Shown here: one piece after another, positions 15,491 to 23,583 of the stretch | Layout of the letters: each line of letters begins with the position of its first letter | How positions within the stretch are numbered: the first letter of the stretch is position 1 | Assembly (NCBI RefSeq): GCF_000719775.1 | Contig: NZ_JOHR01000003.1 | Coordinates: 248,001-312,000 of the forward strand | Origin: Streptomyces sp. NRRL F-5135 | GTDB lineage: Bacteria > Actinomycetota > Actinomycetes > Streptomycetales > Streptomycetaceae | Direction: 5' to 3' | Length of the DNA stretch: 64,000 nt | Made by a program: the position numbers and the translations under genes | The notes under the pieces: generated by a model | Database searches by the model: none | The model's input: only the letters and a program-made list of their open reading frames with translations | What the model was told of the DNA's origin: nothing

Positions 15491-16459
15491 TCAGCCCTTG
15501 ACCGCGCCGGTGAGCATGCCTTTCCTGAAGTGCTTCTGGACGAACGGCGAGGCGACGGCGACGGGCAGCAGCGCCATCACCATCACCGCCATCTGCACCG
15601 CGAGCGGGGAGAGCGCCCCGGTCTTGATCTGCTGGCCGAGGCCGGTCGGCGGCTCCTGCTTCTGCACCAGCTGGATCATGACGTTCTGCAGCGGCATCAT
15701 GCTCTGGTCGGTCAGGTAGATCGACGCGTTGAACCAGGCGCTCCAGTAACCGACCGCGTAGAACAGCGCGATGACCGCGATCACCGCCCGGGACAGCGGC
15801 ATGACGATCCGCCACAGGACGCGCAGGTCGCCCGCGCCGTCGATCCGCGCGCTGTCGAGGAGTTCGGGCGAGATGTTCATGAAGAAGGAGCGCAGGACCA
15901 GGATGTTGAAGACACTCACCGCGCTCGGCAGGATCAGCGCCAGATAGGTGTCGGTCAGCCCCAGCGCCTGCACCAGCAGATAGGTGGGGATCAGGCCGGC
16001 CCCGAAGAACATCGTGGCCAGCAGCGTCATCAGGATCCAGCGGTGACCGACCGAGCCCGGCCGGGACAGCCCGTACGCGCAGCCGATGGACACCACCATG
16101 CTGAACACCGTGCCCACCAGCGTCACCCCCAGGCTCACCAGGGCGGCGCGCTGCACCTGGCCACCGCTGAGCAGTTCCCGGTACGCCACGAGGGTGAGGT
16201 CCTTCGGGACGATCACCAGTCCGCCGGCCGCCTCGATGGTCTCCCGTGAGGACACGGAAGTGACGACGACGATCCACAGCGGGAAGAGGATCGCCAGACA
16301 GGCGGCGGCCAGCACGATGCCCTTGCCCGCCAGGCCCGGACGGGTGGGCGCCTCCTCCCACACCGGGCGGGGCGGGGCCGACCAGCGCGAGCGCTTCGCC
16401 GCCGCCCGTCGGGTCCCGCTCCGCGCCGTGTCCTTCGTGGCCGTGCCGGTGGCACTCAC
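15491..16459 (-). CDS. CUT1 sugar ABC transporter permease (LplC/MalG-like)
   Basis: This 322-residue inner-membrane protein has six predicted helices. The cytoplasmic EAA-type loop is LDSARIDGAGDLRVLWRIVMP, which contacts the ATPase, and it ends GAVKG as usual for this family. Its GTG start overlaps the stop of the partner permease (GTGA). With the upstream permease and binding protein it forms an importer without a local ATP-binding protein, and in Streptomyces MsiK normally supplies that function. The first 40 residues are basic and poorly ordered. Confidence 0.92.
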   Translation of the reverse strand: MSATGTATKDTARSGTRRAAAKRSRWSAPPRPVWEEAPTRPGLAGKGIVLAAACLAILFPLWIVVVTSVSSRETIEAAGGLVIVPKDLTLVAYRELLSGGQVQRAALVSLGVTLVGTVFSMVVSIGCAYGLSRPGSVGHRWILMTLLATMFFGAGLIPTYLLVQALGLTDTYLALILPSAVSVFNILVLRSFFMNISPELLDSARIDGAGDLRVLWRIVMPLSRAVIAVIALFYAVGYWSAWFNASIYLTDQSMMPLQNVMIQLVQKQEPPTGLGQQIKTGALSPLAVQMAVMVMALLPVAVASPFVQKHFRKGMLTGAVKG

Positions 16460-17625
16460 TTCTTGTACACCCCCTGCTCGCCCATGAGATGGGCGACCTT
16501 GTTGGCCGTGAGCACCAGGGCCAGCCCGAAGACGCCCTTGATCAGTCCGGCGGCGGCCGCATAGCTGAAGTCCTGGTTCCGGATGCCGTTCCACCACACG
16601 AACGTGTCCAGCACTTCCGCGGCCCCCGGCCCCACCGCGTCGCGCTGGAGCAGGATCTGCTCGAAACCGACGGTGAGCGCGTCGCCCACCCGCAGCACCA
16701 GCAGCAGGGCGATCACCGGGCGCAGCGCGGGCAGTGTGACGTGCCACATCCGGCGCCAGCGGCCCGCGCCGTCCATGGCGGCGGCCTCGTACAGCTGGTG
16801 GTCGACGGAGGCGAGCGCGGCGAGGAAGACGATGATGCCCCAGCCCGCGTCCTTCCAGACGCCCTCCGCCGTCACCAGGAACTTGAAGATCCCCGGGTCG
16901 GTCATCAGGTCGAAGCCCTCGACGCCGTGCCGGCGCAGTTCCTGCGCGATGATGCCCGCGCCGCCGAAGATCTGCTGGAAGACCGTGACGACCAGTACCC
17001 AGGAGAAGAAGTGCGGCAGATACATCACGGCCTGGGCCACCGCCCGCACCCGGGGCCGGATCACACTGTTGATCAGCAGGGCCAGCAGGATCGGGACGGG
17101 GAAGTACAGCGCCAGTTGCAGGACGAACAGGACCAGGGTGTTCCGTACGGCGTCCCAGAACGCGGAGTCCGCGAAGATCCGCTCGAACTGCTCGAACCCG
17201 GTCCACGGGCTCCGCAGCATCGCCACGAAACCGTTCTCGCCGAGATACGGGTCGTAGTCCTGGAAGGCCACCACGTTGCCCAGGATCGGCACGTAGTTGA
17301 AGACCAGGACCAGCGCGAGCGCCGGCAGGGTCAGCAGGAGAAGCGTCCGGTCCCGGCGCAGCCGGTCGCGCAGGCCCGGCCTCCTCCTCCGCGCGCCGCC
17401 ACCGTCCGCCCGGGGTGTCGCCTTCCGCCGGCCACGGCGCCTGCCGCCGCGGACGGTCTTCGGCGGGAGTGCCCCGCCCGGTCCCCCCTCTGCGCCCGTA
17501 CCACCCCCGACGGCCGAACCGCTTCCGCCACTCGAACCGGCCTCGCCGCCCGAACCGCTCCCGCCGCTCCCGCCGCTCTCCCGCGCGGGGTGCGCCTCCG
17601 GTACCGGTACCGCACTGTGCGACAC
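16456..17625 (-). CDS. CUT1 sugar ABC transporter permease (LplB-like) with low-complexity N-terminus
   Basis: This 389-residue permease belongs to the LplB branch (LTLPALALVLVFNYVPILGNVVAFQDY, EAAAMDGAGRWRRMWHVTLPALRP). Before helix 1 it carries about 95 extra residues: a Gly/Ser-rich stretch followed by an Arg-rich stretch, which is unusual for this family. A later start would remove part of this, but no good internal start with a ribosome site was seen. It is 22 bases downstream of the binding-protein gene and coupled to the next permease. Confidence 0.88.
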   Translation of the reverse strand: MSHSAVPVPEAHPARESGGSGGSGSGGEAGSSGGSGSAVGGGTGAEGGPGGALPPKTVRGGRRRGRRKATPRADGGGARRRRPGLRDRLRRDRTLLLLTLPALALVLVFNYVPILGNVVAFQDYDPYLGENGFVAMLRSPWTGFEQFERIFADSAFWDAVRNTLVLFVLQLALYFPVPILLALLINSVIRPRVRAVAQAVMYLPHFFSWVLVVTVFQQIFGGAGIIAQELRRHGVEGFDLMTDPGIFKFLVTAEGVWKDAGWGIIVFLAALASVDHQLYEAAAMDGAGRWRRMWHVTLPALRPVIALLLVLRVGDALTVGFEQILLQRDAVGPGAAEVLDTFVWWNGIRNQDFSYAAAAGLIKGVFGLALVLTANKVAHLMGEQGVYKK

Positions 17626-17647
17626 GTCGACTCCTCGCCTCGCCCGG

Positions 17648-19327
17648 TCAGTTCGCGGCCGGGCCGGAGTCGTCGAGGATCTTCTTGTACCAGTCGCGCA
17701 GCCCGTCGCCGCCCTTGCTCTTCCAGTCCGCCACCGCCTGCCGCATGTCGCCGATCCTCTTCCGGCCGCGGACGATGTCGTCCTCCAACTGTTCGAAGTC
17801 GTTGGCGAGGTTGGTCCAGCGCGTGGGCTCGGTGATGGTCAGCCCGTAGAACGGGGTCTTGACGGTGAACGCGCCCATCCGCTGCTGCCACTCCACCTGC
17901 GACCTGGTGATATCCGGCAGGTCGGGGTGGGCGATGTACGCGGCCGGGTCGCCGGTGTAGTCGAACGCCCCGATGATCTCCGAGTTGCCGCGGTCGTTCT
18001 TGACCGGCAGGCCGCCCTTCCAGGTGTAGTGGGTGCCCGTGACGCCGTAGTCGGTGAGCATGCGCTCCTTCGTGCCGTACGGCGCGGCGGTGAAGTTGGA
18101 GACGGCCAGGACGTCCCGGACGAGCTTCTCCGGTGCGTCCTTCCTGACGAAGGCCCAGATGTTCGCCGGCTGGACGGCGTGCAGCACCGGGTCGCCGCCC
18201 GCGTGTCCCGGAATGTCCATGGCCCCCATGCGGAAGCCTTTCCTGCCGCCCTGCTCGGCGGTCTTGGCGTACCAGCTGGAGAGGTCCTGGTTGTAGACGA
18301 GGACCTGGCCGGCGGTGAAGCGGATGCCGGCGTCCGTGGCCGTACCGGCGCGCGCGTCGGGGTGGACCGCGCCGGAGGCGAACAGCTTGCGCGTCCACTC
18401 CAGGGCCTCGAGATATTCCTGCGTCTCGATACGGTGCACCAGCTTGCCGTCCACCAGGTCCCAGGCCAGCGCCTTGTCGTCGCCCGGCAGTACCCCGAAC
18501 ATGTTGAAGGCGGTCCACTTCAGGTCGTCACAGGCCCATACCTTCGCCCTGGCGCTGGTGGCCTCCTTGGCCAAAGCGAGGAACTCGTCCGCCGACGTGG
18601 GGACTTCGTACCCCTTCGCGTCGAAGACGTCCGCGCGGTAGAAGGGCGCGATGTTGACGACGTACGACGCGGGCATCGGGATGCCGCGCAGCGCGCCTCC
18701 GAAGATCGACCGCTGCCACGCGTCGGTGGGCACGGCGGCCAGATTGGGAAAGTCCTTCACCTTGTCGCCGGAGAGGTACGGCCCGAGGTCGGCGAACTTG
18801 GCGTTGATGGCCCCCGGGATCTTGCCGCCCAGGTTCCAGCCGGGTACGACCACCACATCGGGGATCTCACTGGAGGCGAGCACGGCGCCCAGCTTCTCGT
18901 CGTAGGTGTTCCCGTCCTGGTTCTGCCAGACGGTTCGCACACCGATCGCCTCGTTCACGGCCCGGTAGTACGGGTTGGCACCGTCGGGAGGCGTGCCCCA
19001 GAACGGCGACATGATCCTGATCGTGCTGCCCCTGCCCAGCTTCTCGGGCACCGACGCCTTGAGCCGCGCCTCGGGAATCGCCTTGAGGAACCCGGCGGAC
19101 GAGCCGTTCTTCGCGGGGATGTCGGGGGAGACGACGGTCTGTGCCACGAAGGCCGGGAGGATCTTCCGCGCGTCCTTCCCGGAGGTGGTGCCCTCCTTCC
19201 TGCCGCTCTGCCCACCGCCGCCGCAGGCGGCCAGCAGCGGAGCACCGCCCGCCACCGCGACGGCGGCGACCGCCGTGGAAGCCAGAAAACTTCTCCGGCT
19301 CGGGGCGGAAGAGGCGTTCTGCGTCAT
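17648..19327 (-). CDS. Sugar-binding lipoprotein of the xyloglucan ABC importer (LplA-like)
   Basis: This 559-residue solute-binding protein has a combined twin-arginine (SRRSFLAST) and lipobox (LLAAC) signal, so it is exported folded and anchored at its cysteine. Its size puts it in the large LplA/LipO group that binds complex oligosaccharides rather than disaccharides. It is the first gene of a six-gene minus-strand operon (binding protein, two permeases, GH74, GH42, GH12) read from the region holding the operator at 19517. Confidence 0.9.
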   Translation of the reverse strand: MTQNASSAPSRRSFLASTAVAAVAVAGGAPLLAACGGGGQSGRKEGTTSGKDARKILPAFVAQTVVSPDIPAKNGSSAGFLKAIPEARLKASVPEKLGRGSTIRIMSPFWGTPPDGANPYYRAVNEAIGVRTVWQNQDGNTYDEKLGAVLASSEIPDVVVVPGWNLGGKIPGAINAKFADLGPYLSGDKVKDFPNLAAVPTDAWQRSIFGGALRGIPMPASYVVNIAPFYRADVFDAKGYEVPTSADEFLALAKEATSARAKVWACDDLKWTAFNMFGVLPGDDKALAWDLVDGKLVHRIETQEYLEALEWTRKLFASGAVHPDARAGTATDAGIRFTAGQVLVYNQDLSSWYAKTAEQGGRKGFRMGAMDIPGHAGGDPVLHAVQPANIWAFVRKDAPEKLVRDVLAVSNFTAAPYGTKERMLTDYGVTGTHYTWKGGLPVKNDRGNSEIIGAFDYTGDPAAYIAHPDLPDITRSQVEWQQRMGAFTVKTPFYGLTITEPTRWTNLANDFEQLEDDIVRGRKRIGDMRQAVADWKSKGGDGLRDWYKKILDDSGPAAN

Positions 19328-19516
19328 TGCGTCAACCCTTCGTGGGCGCCAGGACACCTGGCGGGGACCGTCGACCGGGGGCGGTGTCAGGAGGTGAAGA
19401 CGGAAGGTGAGGGCAGGAGGTGCGACAAGCGGTGAGACAGGCGGTGACCGACGGCCGTCCTGTCCCGTCCGGACCGGGCGTCAGCGGCCACAGAGCCGCG
19501 ATTCGCCCATGCTGCG

Positions 19517-19530
19517 TCGAAGCGCTTCGA
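19517..19530. promoter_or_regulatory. LacI-type operator O3 for the importer/glycosidase operon
   Basis: TCGAAGCGCTTCGA is a perfect 14-bp palindrome matching O1. It lies 190 bases upstream of the binding-protein start in the 436-base divergent region 19328-19763. No convincing -35/-10 pair could be assigned next to it on the minus strand. Confidence 0.8.
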
Positions 19531-19674
19531 TGTTGCTGCGAGGTTAAGTGAACGTCTCCAGAGGCACAAGGGCCGGTTCCAAGATTCCTCAACCGCGAGT
19601 CGGAACCCTCAACGGCGGTAAATACACGTCGCGTTACGGGTGCGGCCACGGCACGCCGTTGACGACGGCACGTC

Positions 19675-19717
19675 TTGACACCTGTCGATAGGACCCAGAG
19701 CATCGAAGCGCTTCGAT
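19675..19717 (+). promoter_or_regulatory. GH3 promoter -35 element with LacI-type operator O4
   Basis: TTGACA (19675-19680) is a perfect -35 hexamer. The palindrome ATCGAAGCGCTTCGAT (19702-19717) lies where the -10 and start site should be, so a bound repressor would block polymerase. O3 and O4 centres are 186 bp apart, a distance at which a LacI tetramer or dimer pair could also loop the DNA. Confidence 0.75.
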
Positions 19718-19763
19718 ACTGGTCCACCCGCTCCGTCCCGTACCTGTTCAGGGGGAATCGCCC

Positions 19764-22604
19764 GTGACCGCAGACCAGCAGCCGCCCTTCCGCGACCCTC
19801 GGCTCTCCCTCGAAAGGCGCGTCGACGATCTGCTCGGGCGGCTGACGCTCGAGGAGAAGACCGCTCTGCTGCACCAGTTCACGCCCGGGGTGGCACGCCT
19901 GGGCGTCGGGCCGTTCCGTACCGGTCAGGAGGCGTTGCACGGCGTGGCCTGGATGGGACCCGCCACGGTCTTCCCCCAGGCGGTGGGGCTCGGAGCCACC
20001 TGGAACGCGGAGCTGGTGCGCCGGATCGGCGCTGCTGTCTCCACCGAGGTCCGGGCCATGCGCGCCGACGACGACCGGGTCGGACTCAACGTCTGGGCCC
20101 CCACCGTCAACCTGCTGCGCCACCCCTGGTGGGGCCGGAACGAGGAGGGGTACGCGGAGGACCCCAAGCTCACCGCCGCCACCGCCGTCGCCTACACCCG
20201 TGGCCTGCGCGGCGACCACCCCGCCTACTGGCGCACCGCGCCCGTGCTCAAGCACTGGCTCGCGCACAACAACGAGACCGACCGGGCCACCCGCTCCTCC
20301 TCCGTCCGCCCCCGCGTCCTGCACGAGTACGACCTGCGGGCCTTCCGAGAGCCCGTCGAGGCCGGCGCGGTGGCCGGCGTGATGCCCGCCTACAACCTGG
20401 TCAACGGCCGGCCCAACCACCTCTCCCCGTACCTGCGCGAGGAACTGCGCACCTGGACCGAGCGGGAACTGCTGGTCTGTTCCGACGCGGGCGCGCCCTC
20501 CAACCTGGTGGACTCCGAGCACTACTTCGACACGCACGAGGAGGCGACCGCGGCGGCCCTGCGCGCCGGCGTCGACAGCTTCACCGACCACGGCACCGAC
20601 CCCTCGGTCGTCATCGGACGTATCCGGGGCGCCCTGGCGCGGGGGCTGATCGGCGAGGACGACATCGACACGGCCGTACGGCGCCAGCTGACCGTGCGGT
20701 TCACGCTCGGCGAGTTCGACCCGGAACTCGACCCGTACCGGGACGTCAAGGACATCGACTCGCCCCGCCACCGCGAGCTGGCCCGCCGGGCCGCCGAGGA
20801 GGCCGTCGTCCTGCTGAAGAACGACGGATCGCTGCCCCTGACGCCCGGCCGCCGGATCGCCGTGGTCGGCCCGCTGGCCGACGAGTGCAAACTCGACTGG
20901 TACAGCGGCACCCTCATCCACCGCTCCACCCCGCTCGACGGACTGCGGAGCCGGTTCGGCGCGGACCGGGTCACCTTCGCCGAGGGCGCCGACCGGGTCA
21001 GGTTCAGGGCGGCGGCCGGCGGCGGACTCCAGGTGCCCGCCTCCGAGGCCGCCGACGAGCAGCGCGGCGCCGACGGCGCGCTCGACCCGGCGCTGCTCGC
21101 GGGCCGCACCGACCTGCCGCCGCTGACCTGCGGCGAAGAGCCCACCACCTTCGCCCTGACCGACTGGGGCGACGGGGTGATCACGCTGCGCGCGCCCGAC
21201 GGCCGCTATCTCTCGGTCGCCGAGGACGGGTACGTGCGCGCCTCCGCCGACCAGCCCGGCGGCTGGGTCGTCCAGGAGACCTTCCGGCTGGTGCCACATG
21301 ACGACGGGGGACACCTCCTCGCCCACCTCGGGACCGGCCGTCACGTGGCGGTCGCCGCCGACGGCGTGAAGGTTGCCGACCAGGGCGACCGGTTCGAGAT
21401 CGAGACCGTCGAACGCGGCGAGGAGGCCGTGACCCGCGTGGCGTCGGACGCCGACGTGGTGATCGTCGTGGCGGGCAACGACCCGCACATCAACGGCCGG
21501 GAGACCGAGGACCGGACCACCCTCGCGCTGCCCGCGCGGATGGACCGGCTCTGGCGCGCGGCCCACGCCACGGGCACGGACACGGTGCTGGTACTGGTCT
21601 CCGCCTACCCCTACGCCGTACCGGACGCGCGCGCCGCGCTCCCGGCGCTGCTGTGGACGGCGCACGGCGGCCAGGCGGCGGGCGCCGCGCTGGCCCGGAT
21701 CCTGGCCGGCGACGTCTCACCGGCCGGGCGGCTGCCCCAGACCTGGTACGCGGACGACACCGACCTGCCCGGCCTGTTCGACTACGACATCATCGGCTCG
21801 CGCCAGACCTACCTCTACTTCGACGGCACACCGCTGTTCCCCTTCGGCCACGGGCTGTCCTACAGCACCTTCGGCTACGACGGCCTGGAGGCGGCCGCGC
21901 CCGCCGACGGCGAGGACACCCTGCCGGTCCGGGTCACCGTCACCAACACCGGAGCGCGCGCGGCCGACGAGGTGGTGCAGTTCTACGCGCGCGAGGAGGC
22001 ACCGCGCGTCCCGCGCCCGCACCGCCAGCTCGTCGGCTACGCGCGCGTGCCGCTCGGTCCGGGGGAGTCCCGTACCGTCGAGACGGCCGTACGCCTCACC
22101 GAACTCGGCCACCACGACGTCGCGCACGGCCGCTGGACCGTACCGGGCGGGGTGTACGTGATCGAGGCCGGCGCCTCCAGCGCGGACATCCGCGCCACCG
22201 CCCGCGTCACGCTGCCGGGCGAGGCCCCGCGCGCCCGCGCCGTACGGGCGAACGGTCTGTCCGCGGCGGACTACGACGAGCAGCGCGGTACCGAGATCGT
22301 GGACCGCGCCAAGACCCGGGGCGACGCGGTGGCACCGGTGGGGGAGGACGGCGAACTCCTCTTCCGGGACTGCGACTTCGGCGGCGGCGTGGCCCGGGTC
22401 GCCGCCGAGGTCTCGGGCGGCCCCGGCTCGGTCGAACTGTCCCTGCCCGGGGGCGAGGCGGTGGCGTCCCTGGCCGTTCCGGCCACCGGCGGACCGTACG
22501 ACCACACCTCGGTGCACGCCGAGGTGTCGCTGACCGGCGTCCATGACCTGCGGGTCACGCTGCGCGGCCGGATCCGGCTGGCGCGCCTGGACTTCTGCGG
22601 CTGA
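19764..22604 (+). CDS. GH3 beta-glucosidase with internal fascin/beta-trefoil-like insertion
   Basis: This 946-residue cytoplasmic enzyme starts at a GTG behind AGGGGGA. The GH3 barrel carries the nucleophile Asp241 in CSDAGAP; the alpha/beta sandwich and a fibronectin-III-like domain with GHGLSYSTF follow. Residues about 450-550 are inserted in the sandwich domain and show the fascin-type pattern TLRAPDGRYLSVAEDG, a likely carbohydrate-binding beta-trefoil, in the place where PA14 is inserted in other GH3 enzymes. The C-terminal 130 residues resemble a CBM6-like jelly roll. In this locus it should remove glucose from debranched xyloglucan oligosaccharides. It is controlled by O4. Confidence 0.9.
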   Translation: MTADQQPPFRDPRLSLERRVDDLLGRLTLEEKTALLHQFTPGVARLGVGPFRTGQEALHGVAWMGPATVFPQAVGLGATWNAELVRRIGAAVSTEVRAMRADDDRVGLNVWAPTVNLLRHPWWGRNEEGYAEDPKLTAATAVAYTRGLRGDHPAYWRTAPVLKHWLAHNNETDRATRSSSVRPRVLHEYDLRAFREPVEAGAVAGVMPAYNLVNGRPNHLSPYLREELRTWTERELLVCSDAGAPSNLVDSEHYFDTHEEATAAALRAGVDSFTDHGTDPSVVIGRIRGALARGLIGEDDIDTAVRRQLTVRFTLGEFDPELDPYRDVKDIDSPRHRELARRAAEEAVVLLKNDGSLPLTPGRRIAVVGPLADECKLDWYSGTLIHRSTPLDGLRSRFGADRVTFAEGADRVRFRAAAGGGLQVPASEAADEQRGADGALDPALLAGRTDLPPLTCGEEPTTFALTDWGDGVITLRAPDGRYLSVAEDGYVRASADQPGGWVVQETFRLVPHDDGGHLLAHLGTGRHVAVAADGVKVADQGDRFEIETVERGEEAVTRVASDADVVIVVAGNDPHINGRETEDRTTLALPARMDRLWRAAHATGTDTVLVLVSAYPYAVPDARAALPALLWTAHGGQAAGAALARILAGDVSPAGRLPQTWYADDTDLPGLFDYDIIGSRQTYLYFDGTPLFPFGHGLSYSTFGYDGLEAAAPADGEDTLPVRVTVTNTGARAADEVVQFYAREEAPRVPRPHRQLVGYARVPLGPGESRTVETAVRLTELGHHDVAHGRWTVPGGVYVIEAGASSADIRATARVTLPGEAPRARAVRANGLSAADYDEQRGTEIVDRAKTRGDAVAPVGEDGELLFRDCDFGGGVARVAAEVSGGPGSVELSLPGGEAVASLAVPATGGPYDHTSVHAEVSLTGVHDLRVTLRGRIRLARLDFCG

Positions 22605-22627
22605 GGGCGGGCGCGCGAGGGGGACGG

Positions 22628-22657
22628 ACCCGGTACGGCGGCATCGCCGTACCGGGT
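22628..22657. terminator. Hairpin terminator after the GH3 gene
   Basis: A perfect 13-bp stem (22628-22640 with 22645-22657) with a 4-base GCAT loop sits 23 bases after the GH3 stop. It closes the xyloglucan locus. Confidence 0.75.
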
Positions 22658-22659
22658 TC

Positions 22660-22924
22660 CCGCGAGCCGGACGGCCCCGACCCGCATTCCGCGCCCCCGT
22701 CGTGCGCGAGACCGGGCCCCGCTCCGCGCAGCATGCGCCCGACCGTGGCCCGCAGCCGCCCGGTGGCCGGCGGCCGTGGTGACGAAGGCGACGAAGTCCT
22801 CGTCCACCTGCCCGGCGGTCCCCGAGGGGGAAGCGGCCGCGGCCGGGCCCGCGCCCGCGCCGGCCAGACCGGCCGCCGTGACGGTGCCGGCGGTCGTGGC
22901 GAGGAGGGTTCGGCGGGCAATCAC
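22660..22924 (-). pseudogene. 5' remnant of a Tat-exported protein, translationally coupled to the DUF624 gene
   Basis: A GTG at 22924 overlaps the stop of the upstream gene (GTGA) and opens a clear twin-arginine signal peptide (IARRTLLATTAGTV, hydrophobic stretch, AAAAS). Some 20 plausible mature residues follow (QVDEDFVAFVTTA). After about residue 55 the translation turns into Arg/Gly/Pro noise, and the open frame runs into the oppositely coded GH3 gene, so the mature domain is missing. I read this as the surviving front of an exported enzyme gene of the arabinoside locus whose body was deleted when it was joined to the GH3 side. The lost activity cannot be named. Confidence 0.5.
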
Positions 22925-23583
22925 ACACGCTCCCGGGAGGAATCGGAGGTCTCACAGGTAGTGGAGGTCTTCACACGGGCGCGCGAGGCGGCGGGCCCGC
23001 CCCGCCGTACGTCGACGGCGGTCAGCGCCAACGCCAGCGGCCCCGGCGCGAGGAAGGCCAGCGGCGGCATCATCCACGCGCACAGCGCGGCCGTGGCCAG
23101 GGCGAGCAGCACCAGCAGGCTTCCGCCCACGTCCGACACCGCGTCACGGGCCGCGCCGCGCAGCGCGGCCCGCCAGCCCGCGGCCCCCGACTCCGGGCGC
23201 GCGCACGCCCGCAGCCCCACCACCGCGGCACACGCGCCGATCACGGCGGCCGTCACCGCGAAGAGCCGCGCGCCCGGCAGCCCCGCTTCGGCCAGGGCGA
23301 GATCCGCCGCGAACAGCAGCGCCCCGGCCAGGAGGAGCGCACCCGCGGCGAGATCCGCGGCCCAGGCACGCCGCCGGAGCAGCGCCACGTACCGCCCCGC
23401 CGTCACGGGCCGGTCCCGGACGGATCCGCGCAGCACCGCGCACGCGGTGGACAGCGCCGCCGGCACGGTCACCAGTGGCAGGCATGTCACGGCCGTCGCG
23501 AGGCCGACGCTCAGCATGTCCGCGAACAGGGCCGTGCGCGGCCCGAACAGCTCGCCCGGCTCCCGGGCCCGCGCCGCGCTCAT
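22921..23583 (-). CDS. YesL/DUF624-like membrane protein
   Basis: This 220-residue integral membrane protein has about five hydrophobic helices (PLVTVPAALSTACAV, LLLAGALLFAADLAL, LLVLLALATAALCAW). It begins FGPRTALFADMLSVGLAT, which fits the N-terminus of DUF624/YesL proteins. Such genes accompany plant-polysaccharide ABC importers in Bacillus and actinobacteria; their biochemical role is unknown. The ATG overlaps the stop of the permease gene by 4 bases, placing it in the importer operon. The family assignment rests on pattern and context. Confidence 0.65.
   Translation of the reverse strand: MSAARAREPGELFGPRTALFADMLSVGLATAVTCLPLVTVPAALSTACAVLRGSVRDRPVTAGRYVALLRRRAWAADLAAGALLLAGALLFAADLALAEAGLPGARLFAVTAAVIGACAAVVGLRACARPESGAAGWRAALRGAARDAVSDVGGSLLVLLALATAALCAWMMPPLAFLAPGPLALALTAVDVRRGGPAASRARVKTSTTCETSDSSRERV

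Noticed and set aside
16380..16400. A sequence similar to the xyloglucan operator (GCGAGCGCTTCGCC) inside the permease gene
   Set aside because: The arms do not match the CGAAGCGCTTC sites and it lies within the coding region; probably chance.
17297..19435. A 712-codon open frame antisense to the binding protein and permease genes
   Set aside because: Arg/Gly/Val-rich translation without domains; it mirrors the third-position GC bias of the real minus-strand genes.
19332..21665. A 777-codon minus-strand frame across the GH3 gene
   Set aside because: It overlaps the divergent promoter region and the clear GH3 coding sequence and contains no recognisable motif.
22271..22924. The full 217-codon frame of the Tat-signal gene as an intact protein
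   Set aside because: Beyond about residue 55 it has no coding character, and its last 330 bases are antisense to the GH3 C-terminus.
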